The notes: generated by a model from the sequence alone, not told the origin. 64,000 nt of DNA from Chlamydoabsidia padenii (GCA_025330725.1 JAIWND010000048.1:89589-153588), one strand, 5' to 3'. Shown: positions 1 through 11,835, counted from the first letter of the stretch. Translations and numbers: made by a program.

Positions 1-59
1 CTTCATAAAAGAAAAGAGTTAAATATGATGATGATGTTTTTTTACGTGCTATCATATAC

Positions 60-263
60 CTTGGCAGTTTTGAGTGTAAATGTGTTCTTTGTAGTCTTGG
101 TCTTTTTACCGCCTTCTAAAGCAGCCAATTCTTGATGAAGAGTACGCAAGGCAGCGGCTTCAGGATCAACGACGGATTTTTCGGCACCATCGGCTTTCAA
201 GTGACGTACTTTTGCTGCTTGGATTTCAATCGCTTGAGTGAGTTCTTCTTTACGGTCAGCCAT
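60..263 (-). CDS. HTS1: Histidyl-tRNA synthetase, first exon only (gene runs off the left edge)
   Basis: Charges tRNA-His with histidine. Only the N-terminal exon is present. From the ATG at 263 it encodes a charged helical WHEP-type segment (MADRKEELTQAIEIQ, then a second helix around LRTLHQELAALEG) followed by TFTLKTAK. This lines up with the start of eukaryotic HisRS, where the WHEP helix precedes a motif of the form LKTPKGTRDY. The frame reaches a GTATAT donor immediately after AAG (intron begins at 59), so the rest lies outside the window. An in-frame basic extension is open upstream to position 356 and could be a mitochondrial presequence made from an earlier start, as known for yeast HTS1. 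WHEP domains also occur in Gly-, Trp-, Met- and Glu-Pro-RS, but the LKTAK tail favours HisRS. The neighbour at 1044 is divergent. Confidence 0.75.
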
Positions 264-1043
264 GTTGTCAGGTATTGTTAGTGAGAAAGGGGCGTATAAA
301 ATATGAGGAGGCTTGTGTTTTTTTTTTGTTGATGTGTTCAATCTCCGGTGATGCAAAAAAAGGATCTGCTTGTTATCGTGTCTTTCAATGACTCTTTTCG
401 ATAATAATTAGCTTGTTTTATATTTTGACTACCGAGTAACATGACTGTGAGGGGGTTTTATATTCGAAAGGATGTGGTGATTACTCTTCAAGTGTCATGT
501 TCGGTCATCCCTAGTTGTAGTTACAGTGATGCTGCGGGGCCACGTTTTCCCGGAGTTTAAATTGAAGGTCGCTGTTGCCAGGGGCAATGCAAAAAAGTTG
601 GTTTCGGGTGAACTGTGTCCTTTGGTTGTTTATGTTGCTTGAGAGTTTAACCGGAAATGGGATTTTTGTCTTCATAATCGGCTAATAATGAAAAAAAAAA
701 ATCATGCACAAAATTTTAAAAGACCACCTGAATGGTATGTGCATTGCAAGCGATTCCTTTTTTTTAGAGGTAGTGAGATAGAGAGAGTTAAAAAAGAAAT
801 CATTCATGCGTTATACACTAATATCATTAGAAATTTTGGATGCAAAACACTAGGAGTTTTTATGATAAAAAAAAGATGATGGCATGTACAGTACAGCTCA
901 TTTTCTTTTAGTGTAACAGACACAGAAGAAAAAACGTGACGCATACCCTATCCCCCGTCCCCCAATGCCCTTTTTAAAATAAAACCTCCTTTTTTTGTTC
1001 GCTCTTTATCGTTAAAACCCATCTCGTTATACAGCTTTTTTTC
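264..1043. promoter_or_regulatory. Divergent intergenic region between HTS1 and the mug70-like gene
   Basis: About 780 bp with no convincing gene. It contains A and T runs and a short open frame at 688-879 that looks like chance. Both flanking genes read outward, so the promoters of both must lie here. I see no unambiguous TATA box or palindromic operator. Confidence 0.4.
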
Positions 1044-2108
1044 ATGTCTGTAGTTTCAGCACAAAGTAAAAGGTCTCATAGACCATCTCCCCCAATCCAA
1101 GATGACTTGTCAACAATATCAAGCCGACAGCGTCAATCAAAGAAGGATGAGGTAAAGCCCAAAGAGGCAAAAAAAGGGGGTAGTCGTTATTAAGAGAATC
1201 CTTTCCATAGGCCATTCGTAAAAAAATTGAAACCGAACTCAGCAAAAAACGTAGCACGACATCATCCAGTCGATTAAAACAATCGACCTCAACCTCGACT
1301 AATCGTAAGATTGCAGGTACAGTATCGGCATTGCGACCAGCACAAGCATTGACCATTCGAGAGCATATCTTGGTCATTGAGGCTGCTCAACTAATGGCGG
1401 CCAAACGAAGCGACTGTGTCTTGGTGGTGGACGACGAAGACCATTTGAGTGGGATTTTCACAGCCAAGGATTTGGCTTATCGTGTGGTAGCCGAAAGTCA
1501 AGATGCTCGGGCAATCACGGTGGCAGATATCATGACACATAAACCACTCTGTGTTACCTCTGATACAAGTGCTCAGGATGCCTTGAACTTGATGGTTTCT
1601 CGAGGATTCCGTCATTTGGTAAGTAAAGAATAGTGCCAAATTCAAAAAAACAAAAAACAAAAACAAAAACAAAAAAGATTGACATATTGTTATTTTTGTA
1701 GCCTGTTTGTAATGAAGAAGGAGACATTTTTGGTTTGTTGGATATAACAAAATGCTTATACGAGGCATTGAACAAAATGGAACGTGCTTACGGATCATCA
1801 AGAAAACTTTACGACGCTTTGGAAGGTGTGGAACGGGAGTGGGTTAATAGTCCCGTACAATTCGTGGCCTATATGGAAGCTTTGAGAGATAAAATGTCAT
1901 GCCCGGATTTGACTTCGGTCCTGGAGGATCCTCATCAAAACGAAGCTGATCCTGCCGTTCAGGTCCTTGTTAAAGCTCAAGTCCGAGATGTGGCCAAATT
2001 GATGAAAGAATACCATACCACTGCCGTGTTAGTGATGGATCATGGTGGTTTGGCTGGTATATTCACAACGTAAGGCTACAATGTAGATGCAAAAGATAAG
2101 ACATCTGA

Positions 2109-2143
<35 letters not shown>

Positions 2144-2560
2144 GCGGTATTTAGCAAGGACATTGTAAGAAAAGGGTGTAAAAAAGAGGGAGGTATTGTC
2201 AAGTTAATAAACGTAATTTATCATTTTAGGTTCTTCGTGTTATCGCTGCTGGATTGCAACCTGATAATTGCTCTGTGGTAAGAGTGATGACCCCACATCC
2301 TCGATGTTGTTTACCCTCCACCACTATTCTCGAGGCCCTGAAAATCATGCATGGTAAGAAAACTCCGCCCGAATGACCAGACATTCACTTTTTTTTTCTT
2401 TTTTCTGTTAGATGGTCATTTCCTAAACTTACCAGTAGTTAATGAGGACAAGCAAATCATAGGTTTAGTGGATGTTCTTCGGTTAACTTATGCCACATTA
2501 GAAAGAGTAAGTGAATCAGTAAACGCCTTCCCCCTAGAAATGAGACTAAGCAATCAATGA

Positions 2561-2602
<42 letters not shown>

Positions 2603-3657
2603 TAAAACAGATCAATGATATTGAAGGAAATGGTGGAGAAGGGGCAAGTAAGTTTTGGAATAACATTGCAGCGGCCAATGATCATACAATCGAAACGGAT
2701 TCAGCCATTTCCGATTCATTATCTCAAGCGGCCAATTCACACATGTTTCGATCCTCCCCATCAGCAACACCTCAACCTGATCTAATGCTTCACCACTCGT
2801 CAGCTTATGCAGGTCATCAAGACCCCATGGATGATGATTTGATTCAACCTGGAGACAGCGCATCTATGGTACAACAACAAAAAGAAAATGATTTGGGCTC
2901 AGTTCTTTCTTCTTCCAACGTTTCAGCCGGTACCTTTTCCTTTAAATTCAATTATGGATCAAAAACGTATCGATTCAGAAGTAGTGATTATTCTTTGGGG
3001 GAGATACGAGCCATTGTGCGACAAAAAATCATGATGGATCATTTATCCCTCTCTCAATCTTATGTGGCCATTGAATCGAAAAAGAAAACCAACTCCAATG
3101 ATGATGGTGATGACGAAGAACAAGAACAAGAGATGGAGGAGGACGATTCTTGGTTGACGATTTCATATGTGGATGATGAAAATGATCAGGTGCTGATGAC
3201 CACTGATGCAGATGTTCAAGAAGCCGTTCAATTGACAAGGAAAATGGGTCGAGATCGGGTTCGATTGTTTGTTCATGATACATTAATAGAAAGTATGCCA
3301 GAACCACCCCTGGCTCAACCTACGGTACTTCCTTATACACCACCACCTACGCAACAACAACAATTGCCAGTACTATCTGATCCCCCTTTACCTAAAAATG
3401 ATGACCCCATTATTCCACCTTCTAGAAGCCCAAATCAGCAGCTGTCAAAAAAGCAAGCAAAACCAAGTGTTCAGGAGCACAGTGATAACGAAGAAGATTA
3501 TATTAAAAGAAGAAGAGACTATGCGAAAGAGTTTAATCTCCCGATCCCGCAAGAATTACTTTTACCCGCGGCTGTTACTTTCTTGGGTGTAGTTATTCTT
3601 GGTGTCTTTACCATCTCTAGATTAACAGGTAGTAGTTCCCCATCATCAAGATATTGA
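1044..3657 (+). CDS. mug70: CBS-domain and PB1-domain protein, Mug70 type, with C-terminal membrane anchor
   Basis: Seven exons: 1044-1151, 1211-1618, 1702-2069, 2155-2164, 2230-2353, 2412-2506 and 2611-3657, giving 719 residues in one clean frame. After a Ser/Arg-rich N-terminus come two pairs of CBS repeats, recognisable by DCVLVVDDEDHLSGIFTAKD, VCNEEGDIFGLLDI, TAVLVMDHGGLAGIFTTKD and PVVNEDKQIIGLVDVL. A PB1 domain follows (FKFNYGSKTYRFR, then DADVQEAV). Near the C-terminus is one hydrophobic segment (AAVTFLGVVILGVFTI), suggesting a tail anchor. CBS pairs usually bind adenine nucleotides and PB1 mediates heterodimers; the exact role of the family is not known to me. The fourth exon is only 10 nt but is needed for the TKDIVLRV CBS motif. 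The intron before it holds about 30 T; the intron before exon 7 contains a TA repeat. Confidence 0.85.
2155..2164 (+). other. mug70: 10-nt microexon of the mug70-like gene
   Basis: CAAGGACATT lies between an AG at 2153-2154 and a GTAAG donor at 2165. It completes Thr and supplies Lys-Asp-Ile, restoring the frame between the exons ending at 2069 and starting at 2230. Skipping it would shift the frame. Confidence 0.75.
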
Positions 3658-4260
3658 GCAACACTAAACACCCACTTTAATTTCTCTTTTCCACTTATTA
3701 CTACTTACTATTACTCTATCTCTCCTAATCTTTTTAACATGAATTAAAGTTTTTTGACTCTTTGATAGTTTTTTAAAACTCCACTTCATGCAGTTGAATC
3801 GCCGATTAATCAGTGCGAGGAAATCCCTACGTATCCGTAGCAAATAGAGATATACTCCACTTCCATGTTCGGAGTTGAAGGTACCTCCAGACTACCAACT
3901 CCTGTAAAAAGTTTTAAACAACATTGATTACCAGTATTGATGGGGAGTATTTTCCTCTAGGTTAAATTATGCCAATAGCCCATTCATCAATGAAAAACAA
4001 CAACCAGGCGATGGTATATACATATGTAGTAAGCCGAGTGCCCATTGCAAAAAAAGTAAATATAAGATAATTTCAGTAACATGTAAAAGTCGTCAATGTT
4101 TCCTATATATTGCTTTATTTAAAAAACAACAACATAATAACAGGAAAAGATGATATGATGAGTAAACACAATAGTATATGTTTATATATATATATATATA
4201 TATATTTATTCGTAAAAAGATAATATCAACTCATCAAAGGAGCTTGTGCTTTATGTGTGC
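3658..4260. other. Convergent intergenic region
   Basis: The 3' ends of the mug70-like gene and GDT1 face each other. It contains a TA dinucleotide tract near 4183-4204. The GC-richer stretch 3780-3905 has some short inverted matches, but I cannot fit it to 5S rRNA, tRNA, U RNA or any RNA family I know. No gene is called. Confidence 0.3.
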
Positions 4261-5396
4261 TCAATCCATCAATCCAGGTTGATAAGCATGATAGGTATAA
4301 TAAGCCCCAAAAATCAAGAAGAGAATCGCTCCAGATAAGGTCACTAGAAGAAGAAGAAGAAGAAGAAGAAGGGAATTCATTAATGATAGGTTTTATTTTT
4401 GGTTTGTTTCGCTTACCTGTCCGCACAGAGATTTTGGATGCCAAAAGTCGACCACCAACCACAGCAACACCAGTACACATACTATGACCAATGATCACAC
4501 CTGCCGTTACCCAATATACATTCTACACCAAAAAGAAAAAAGTAAAAAGAAGAAAAAAATTGGTCCCCATCCCAGATATTTCTTCCCATCAAACTTACAT
4601 TAGCAGCGGCCAAAGCAATAGTTGAGATCTGTGACCGATCACCCCATTCACCCAAGAAGGTCAAGATAAAAGTTTGGACAAAGACCGGTGAGAAGACCAA
4701 TTGCATGAGGTTCATCAACCCTTCTTTTGCCTTGACTAATCCATTTTTTTTATCGTCGTCGTCTTGTTTTTGTTCTTCTTCTGCCAAACCTCCGACTTCC
4801 ATGTTTTCCAAATGTTTAGCTCGATCACGATCTTCCACCTGTTTCAATTCTTGTTCTACTTCCTGCATTTCTTCGTCATTGTGATTAGGGTCCATTTGAT
4901 AAGCTTCATATATCATTCGAAGTCCAAAAGTCCAAAACAATAGAGCAGCCAAGAGATCAGTGTAAGCTTTGGGTATCAAGTTAGGCACGACATGACCTAG
5001 GGCGGCAGATAAGATGGACATGACCACCAGAGACGAGAAGGCGGCAACAAATACCGTGAGGCGGGCATGTTTCATTGCCATGATGGCGGCGATCAAGAAT
5101 GTCTTGTCACCGATTTCAGAGACAATGATCATCAATAGGGAAAATAAGAAGGATTGTTGTTGTTCATCAGTAGTAAGAGAGGATGATGTGTTTAGTGATG
5201 AGCTTGATTCGGCTTGTTCAAGTAATGAGGCATCCACAAGCTAACAAGATGTATATATTAAAAGATGTTATAGAGAAAAAGGTTTCATCTGAGATCGTCT
5301 TACATCTTCAACGGCATCTTCTAGCTGGGCTTGACAAGCAGCAATAAAAAGGAGGGAAAACCCTATAACATAAGCTGGTTTTTTTATCCAAGTCAT
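4261..5396 (-). CDS. GDT1: Gdt1/TMEM165 family Ca2+/Mn2+:H+ antiporter
   Basis: Four exons (5396-5304, 5240-4599, 4522-4417, 4343-4261) give 307 residues. The N-terminus (MTWIKKPAYVIGFSLLFIAA) is a signal peptide or first membrane segment. The family's two signature acidic motifs are present: SEIGDKTF in the first half and GEWGDRSQ in the second, each in a hydrophobic three-helix block, with an acidic cytosolic loop between them (DPNHNDEEMQEVEQELKQ). The last exon (VTLSGAILFLIFGAYYTYHA) is a typical Gdt1 C-terminal helix. Yeast Gdt1 sits in the cis-Golgi and supplies Mn2+ and Ca2+ for glycosylation and ion balance. The frame is intact and length is normal for the family. Confidence 0.9.
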
Positions 5397-5486
5397 AGAG
5401 GTTAAAGATGAATCAATGTAAGATGAAGGGAAAAAAAGAAGATGAGGGGGAGGAAACGGAAAGATTTTTTTAAAATGCCGTCACCA

Positions 5487-5490
<4 letters not shown>

Positions 5491-5539
<49 letters not shown>
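5491..5539 (+). repeat. Poly(A) tract of 49 bases
   Basis: Uninterrupted A run upstream of GDT1. It is the longest homopolymer in the window and may mark the tail of an old retro-insertion, or simply be a nucleosome-excluding promoter tract. Confidence 0.9.
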
Positions 5540-5542
<3 letters not shown>

Positions 5543-5571
5543 TTTCAATTTTGAAGAAATGAAACTTTCAT

Positions 5572-5940
5572 TCATCTATTATCGTGTTCGAACATTCCAC
5601 CAGTAAAGAAATCGCAACCATTGGTCAATGACAAACCGGTGCCATTGAACCATTCAGTGAAACTTGTCATGCTGTCCTTCGGATCCCTCGTAGTGATCGG
5701 TGTTAGTGGCTGGAAAATGTAACATCGCGCACTAATACTATACCAAAACTTGAACACTCGTTTAAAAAAAACCATGTAAAGTTTCAAGACCGATACCGCA
5801 CCCACGATGGAACTTCTTACATTTACAAGTCCTCCTCTTCCCAACAAAACAAGAACGACGGTGATGAGGTGTCGATGAAGTAACCACAGTGCGCCCAGTG
5901 CAATCAAGGTGACACAAGAAGGATATGCATTTAAAAGTCA
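5572..5940 (-). CDS. Unrecognised open frame with a hydrophobic N-terminus, possibly a gene remnant
   Basis: The minus strand stays open for about 120 codons. It begins with a hydrophobic stretch (IALGALWLLHRHLITVVLVL) and ends in a soluble part with TEWFNGTGLSLTNGCDFF. I do not recognise the family. A second short frame upstream (from ATG 6099, containing VRILGNLWFTTFVVNVNI) could be a preceding exon after a GTCAGT donor, but no matching AG acceptor is visible. This may be the tail of a decayed membrane-protein gene or chance. It sits between GDT1 and the Fanzor relic. Confidence 0.25.
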
Positions 5941-6502
5941 AGCATCGTTATTTATATATCAAATATCCATGTGTAATGGTTGTATACTGACCATTATTTC
6001 TATGTTTACATTTACAACAAAAGTAGTAAACCAAAGGTTGCCAAGAATCCTAACCGACAACATGATCCTATCTGATACTGCCATCGTTGACGAAACCATG
6101 CGTGTCAACCTACTTTACCATTTACTACCAAGTTGTCAATCATCTTGATCGTGGTGCAACCTTGGACAAAAAATTGACGAAAAGCTTGGGGATTTGGAAA
6201 GGGGGGAACTGGAGCAAAATGGCGACTATCAGGATCTTATCGCCTTTAACGACATTTATAGCGAACACTAGTATCCCTTCGAACTAACTGTATATTTCGA
6301 TAGGGGATATTTTGACAAGGACAAATGGTGTAATATTTGGAGGGAGGTGACGTTGTAATGGGTAGTGGAACAAAGTAAAATATATCATAGTATTATGTAG
6401 TTTTAGATTAATGTAGTATAGTATATACTAAACCAGACAAGAGTCCAATTACTATAAGATAGAAAGGAAGGTTTAGAAAAGGAAAAGAAAAGGAGGTGCC
6501 AC

Positions 6503-9378
6503 TTACGGTTTATGCGTCAGACGGGTTTTTACTACCCGGATTATTTTCGTTGGGCGTCTGTACGTATCCACGTGTGAAGACGTCCGGCACCAACCACAAA
6601 TTGCGAACAAGGCCAAGGAATGAATGTTTCTGGAGGCATTGACGTCTCGTTGCCATACAATGTGGCAAGCATTGCAGATTACCATACTATGCAAGTTTGA
6701 CCGCCTATTATGACCAACACGTACATTTTCCAATGATCGTTTTCCACGTCTCGAACACACCTTCGATGTATATTGTTCGTTCACATCCACCACAAACATT
6801 AAGTATTGTCTTTGTGCCAGCTTTGTTACTTTCCGGAATGCCTTCACTAGACCACGCGGTTTTCTACGGAAAGATCTTCGATCGAACTTTCCGTCACCGA
6901 CACACAGTAATGGGATCTTGTTTGATTCTTCAAAGGGATGTTTTTTCCATTTGCGTATTTTAGGTCTACACAGCACGCCCAAGAAAAACAAAACAAAAAG
7001 TTACACTATCACTCTTTTCAACATATATTTTCAGACGAATTCGCTTACTGTATAGAAGGTATTCCTTGGGAAATTTTGTCGAATTGACACCGTCGTTTCT
7101 TCCAACTTCCATCGTTCTTCGATCGCTGCCGCTGCACGAAACAACAATTGCCTCTGTTAGAAAGACGTTCATACTTATGTCCACCATCAACAAAGATTTG
7201 CACTATTTCTCGGGTAGCCTTTTGTTTGCCACGGTAATTGAAGAACCGAACTTTTTGAAAATCACCATTATAGAACGAAAGAAGTCTGTCCAATAATTTC
7301 ATCTTGTTAACAATGTATTCTTGTATACGTGCGATTGATGCAGTTTTAGGTGACCCCATGGTGCTTTCGATGGTTCTGATTCCGTGCAAGTCTTTCCAGT
7401 TCTTGATCTTTGTGGTGGTCTTGTTATACCCTGCCGAGCAGTAAAATTCAGCTGCACTGAACTTTAGGACCTGGTGGCGTTTGTCTTCACGAGCGGCCAA
7501 GATTGGTTAATCAATGATATCAGTTTCCAAGTTATAGGCATCAGGATCAGAAGGATTAGACGCAACAAATACTTCAGTTACTCCAGGATCTATCCCCCAT
7601 ACGTCAAAGTATTATATAATTGAAGGCTCTATATCATGCAGGGAAATGGGAGTGCCATGTGAAGTTGCCACGGTCTTTTTTGAAAGGAAAGCACAAGGAA
7701 TATCCATCAGTATAAAATTGGTTTTCGAAAATGCCACGCCCTTTCTTGATTTTCGCCATATTGAATATTTTGAAGTTTTCATGTAAAACGTTCGCCAGTA
7801 GTCATCTTGAATTTTTGCCGCCGACTGGTATATGTCCATTCTGGTAAGACTGAAAGTTCATGATGTGCCCAACTACGATTGACTTGATTGATAGTTGCTT
7901 GTGATTGGACATCGGTGGCGTTCATTTCTTCCAACTCGACAAGAATATCATAAATGACAGAGGTAAAAAAAAATAAGGATAGCGAGTTATTGTAGATGTT
8001 TTTATGAAAATGAGCATCAGTACGATTTGGAGATTAGATGCACCCATTGTCGAAGAGCTTCCCATACTTGAGAGTTGTTCAGTACCCAAAGACATCGCAT
8101 CTACATTACTGCGGTTTTCTCCAGTGTCACCTTTATTGTCAGTGTCATTGTTATCTTTATCATTGCCAGCATTAGTGCCAGTGTCATATTCATCTTCTTT
8201 TTCATGGCTAGTATCATCTACGATTGCAGGTTGTCGATCTACCTCAGTCAGGCCAGACAGACGGCCCCAGCAATCACTTGTTTCTCCAGTCAGTTGGCGC
8301 AAAGCATTCTCCAGAGAGTCGTTCATATAAGATTCATATAAGAGGAATCCAAATGTGCGGCATATTTAATAGTAGGCCGTTGAGGAGGGAAGTCGGCATT
8401 ATTGCTTGTGTTATAAGTGACAACCGGGCTTGTAGGTACGAGATGTAGATTTGTTCAAACCCTTCCACAAGGTGATTTACCATATTGGAAACATATGAGC
8501 GGGCTATAAAGGCCATTATATTCGCAAAATAATTAGGTGCTTTTCCTTGATTTATGGTGGATGGTAAACGACAAACAGCACTAGGGATCATAACCTTGAA
8601 TTCTTCAAATGATACTTTGATGTTAGTTAGTAGTTGTTCACTGAATAATTCAGTGTTTGACCATTGCCGTCCAGTCATAAGTTGATATACATTATAAGTA
8701 AATCGGTAGTCGAAGCAAACAGATGGTATTGCCTGTCCAGCCACTAGTCGTTGAGTGAAATAATGTAGTATAAAGAGATGACCGCAGATCTTGGCACGAC
8801 GCACATAACCTAACACATTGGACAGAGCAGACATAAATGTCATTTTTTTTTATTGCGCCGGAGGGTTTTCAAAATGCCTGATATACCGTGTTTGATAGTG
8901 TTGGTACGGGAGTCGCCACCCAACAAGTTGCGAGAAGTTGCACTTTGACTATTTTTCTTGTAAGGACATAATTTGTTGGAACTGCGAGAATGCGTCTTCG
9001 GTGCTTCAACATTTTTCTCCTTTATGCAAGTAGGAGGTGATTTTCTGGATTTATTTTAGTCTTGTATGTTCTTCTGGTGAGCCTTTTTTGCGTCTTCTTT
9101 CCCTTTCTTTTCATCAAAGTCTTGTTTGCGGCGGGTGATGTTCTTTGACTTGCCACGTCGTTGGCGTTTGGGAGGTTCTGTTTGTTGCAAACAAAAGATG
9201 AGTTTTAGAACAAATAGTCAAAGAGCTATCAAACAATATTTGGCTTACTTGGTTGTTCTTCACTAGCTTTTTGATCCAATGGAAGTAGGTTGGGCCGCCG
9301 ATTTTGATCCTCACCGTCTTCATCTTCTGCCTTGCGCTTCCTCCGAGCTTCCCTCATACCTTGTTTGGTACGCGCCAT
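6503..9378 (-). pseudogene. Decayed Fanzor (eukaryotic TnpB/OMEGA nuclease) gene
   Basis: Fragments on the minus strand line up in the order of a Fanzor protein. From ATG 9378 there is a basic N-terminal region (MARTKQGMREARRKRK). A segment from 8843 follows (NVLGYVRRAKICGHLFIL), then an acidic linker near 8250. Near 7590 is the RuvC-I motif GIDPGVTEVFVA, then a bridging region (QKVRFFNYRGKQKATREI). Next comes VGDGKFDRRSF, and finally the zinc finger/RuvC-III end (VCSRRGKRSL, ICNACHIVWQRDVNASRNI) near 6650. One zinc-binding Cys is changed (CSRR instead of CxxC). Breaks include an in-frame TAA near 9062, a frameshift in an A run near 8846, an 11-bp tandem duplication near 8325-8346 and further frame changes near 7000 and 7500. 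Fanzors are RNA-guided DNA nucleases spread by transposons. This copy is almost certainly dead. Some breaks could be unrecognised introns. Confidence 0.75.
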
Positions 9379-10529
9379 CAGTTAAAGTTGAAGGTATATA
9401 TAACAAATGAAAGAATAAAGATAACAAGTAGGTAAGAATAAAGAAGAAGAAGAAAAGTAAAAAGCAAAAGATAAGGAGGAGAAAATTCACAGTTATGTGG
9501 TTTCAGTCCTATCTTGTTGCATGAAACAAAGAAGATTCTTATTCCTTCCATTTCCTTCTTAAGGTCTTGTTATATCATGGAGAAGTTAATATAACTATCA
9601 ATTGACAATCAATAATGCCTTCTCTTTTCTGTTTAGTACATTGCATTCCTGAAGGTTATATATTTCGTTTAAGGTAAAGGAAGCTATACATCAAACGGTA
9701 CGATCCTGACTCCAAACGTCAGATGGGAATATATGCAGGATGGACACTACGGGAAATGACAAAATGAATTTACGACATGTACGAAATGTTTGAAACAGAC
9801 TGCAGTACTTCGAAAGGTTGATATTACCTGACTTCTTAAAAGGTATGTACCTATCCCTTACAAATTTTCGCCAGCAATACTTTGTATGGGAGATGAACTT
9901 GAACGATTACCCATTTTGAGGAGAAAAGAATATGGTGGGATTTAAAAATTCCATCCCGTTCATAAAAGGAGTTGGTCAAAGTCGAAAAAAGGGGCATGCA
10001 ACAGAAATACTGGTTTTTGAGAATTGCTACTACGGAATTTTGGTGTTCGGCGTTTGAAAATGAAGTTTCCTTTCGTCTAGAAAAAGTCATCGCAAGCCTG
10101 AACATACTGACACAGGAGCCTTGGAGCTTGGCTTTTGCGGTGACTTATGTTGGAAATATGCCACAGTGTTCACACCACCACTTTAATCATTAGCATCGGT
10201 TGACAAATGAGTGAGTAGTGGTCTTTCAAAATTCCGTGCGTACTTTCCGTGCGCCTAGCATTCCCCTCCCCAAATCCACTATCCATGTCAAAACCAATGC
10301 ATATACTATAACAACGCCTGCCATAACCCAATTACATACAAATATCTGCAATAGCCTAATTACATACAGACGCTCATCATAGCCCAATCATTGAAAGACG
10401 CCAGATAGAGCCCAACAAGGGACGGCAGTCGGCGACCCGGTCGTTTATTGACAAAAAAAAAAAAAAAAAGGATGGGTTAAAAGGGACAAACTATAATGAT
10501 GGGACAAACTATACTGCCAAACAATCTAT
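9379..10529. other. Intergenic, nothing recognised
   Basis: Several short open frames on both strands resemble no family I know. The stretch is AT-rich and lies between two transposon relics, so it is probably old transposon debris. Confidence 0.3.
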
Positions 10530-11410
10530 AGCATTACGTCTACGTAAATCATGTTATTAGCAGAAGGATCAGATGAAGAAGAGGAAGAAGACAATGGGAC
10601 CGCCACATACAGGTTTGCCCCTGGTTTCTGTGCATGGTCATGGTAAAGGCAGGACGGACAGGCAATTGTCGGTGACGCAGGGTAAATGGTTTTTGGATTC
10701 TTTGCTTGTAAAGTGAATTCTTCAAATCAGGAAATTCTTGCTGTTGCCAAACGATTATACTTGAATAGAGTGTTGTAATAGCTTGACCACATACATCTTT
10801 GTCCCGGTAAAAATACCATTTTCCACATCGAGATTTCAGAAAACAATCAATGACATCCTGAGGAGGTGGCCGGGCATATCATTCGGATACAATGAATGAA
10901 GGAATTCCACAGGATAGTTGATAGAATATTTGAAGAGATCGTCGCTGTCGATGAGGGCATTTATTGATTCGTATGTCTTGGCTTCACAGGGGGAAAAATT
11001 CTGCTGCTTCTATGTTGATTCGATCCACAAATGCATTTTTCGTCGTGAGGATAGTACGGGTGATTTAAAAAGAGAGATCTTGGTGTTGGCTGAGGTCAGG
11101 GTATATTTTGTTGACGATGGTTGCAATGTCTTCAGAATCCAAAAGCTAGTCTTGTTTGATGGGTACCTTTTCATGGTAAGGAGGTTCACTATTTCCAATA
11201 GAGAAGCTGGGCAGCAAAGTTGGTGTCCGTAATCCAAGACAAAAGAGGTTCGGGAGGAGGACATGGCAATACAATGTTGATCTTGCCGCTGTTGCAGAAC
11301 ATACTGAAGACAGGATTCGTGTTACCGGATGACGTTTTGCATCGATCAATTCTGGATTCCGACAAAGGTGAGAGCCAGAAAAAGGTGTTCAGAGTTAGTT
11401 TGCGGTTCGT
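10530..11410 (-). pseudogene. Helitron/PIF1-type helicase C-terminal relic
   Basis: Minus-strand fragments match the end of Pif1-like helicases found in Helitrons. Around 11060-10980, ILTTKNAFVDRINIEAAEFF continues in another frame as INALIDSDDLFKYSINYPVEF, which is the part following helicase motif IV. Around 10660-10590 is motif VI-like PVRPAFTMTMHRNQGQT, then a joined LYVAV segment and a C-terminal NNMIYVDVML-like tail. At least three frameshifts or stops separate the pieces. The stretch between GQT and LYVA seems deleted. There is no Rep domain in the window, so this is a truncated Helitron or, less likely, a truncated host PIF1 copy. Confidence 0.65.
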
Positions 11411-11835
11411 ATAAAATAGGTAAAACGAGAGATAACGGAGTAAAACAGTAAAACGTGTAGTTCGTATTGTGCAAGTAAAAAAGAGCTGTTTTATTAATGA
11501 TATAAAAATTGGGGGAAGATAAAAATGCGGGGTTTTGGAGAAAACCTCAAAGAGATGAAAAACTCCAAAGGTCGTTCGTCCTCAAAAAGGTTTTGATGCA
11601 TTTCATTGGTCAATCAGCATTTAAATCCAGCTTATACGATAAAGTTTACGATTAGCTAAGTACCCTTACTTCTTTACCAGTAAAATAGTGTCAAATAAGT
11701 ATATTGTATAAAACATAAAAAGAGTCCAGTGAGGGATAAAAGGGGAGAGAGTAAGAGTAAGAGAGAGAGGGGGGATATCAGGATAAATAACTATAAGGGA
11801 AGGGGACTATACATATAAAATAAAGATGACTAGTT
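11411..11835. other. Downstream flank of FZO1
   Basis: AT-rich with purine runs (GAGAGAGGGGGG near 11761). No gene seen. It contains the FZO1 3' untranslated region. Confidence 0.3.

Noticed and set aside
688..879. 63-codon open frame upstream of the mug70-like gene
   Set aside because: Composition-driven (AAA-rich), no motif, no Kozak support, in a divergent promoter region.
3780..3905. Possible 5S rRNA or other structured RNA (GC-richer, short inverted matches)
   Set aside because: Neither strand fits the 5S consensus, tRNA box A/B or U-RNA motifs I know; the matches are short.
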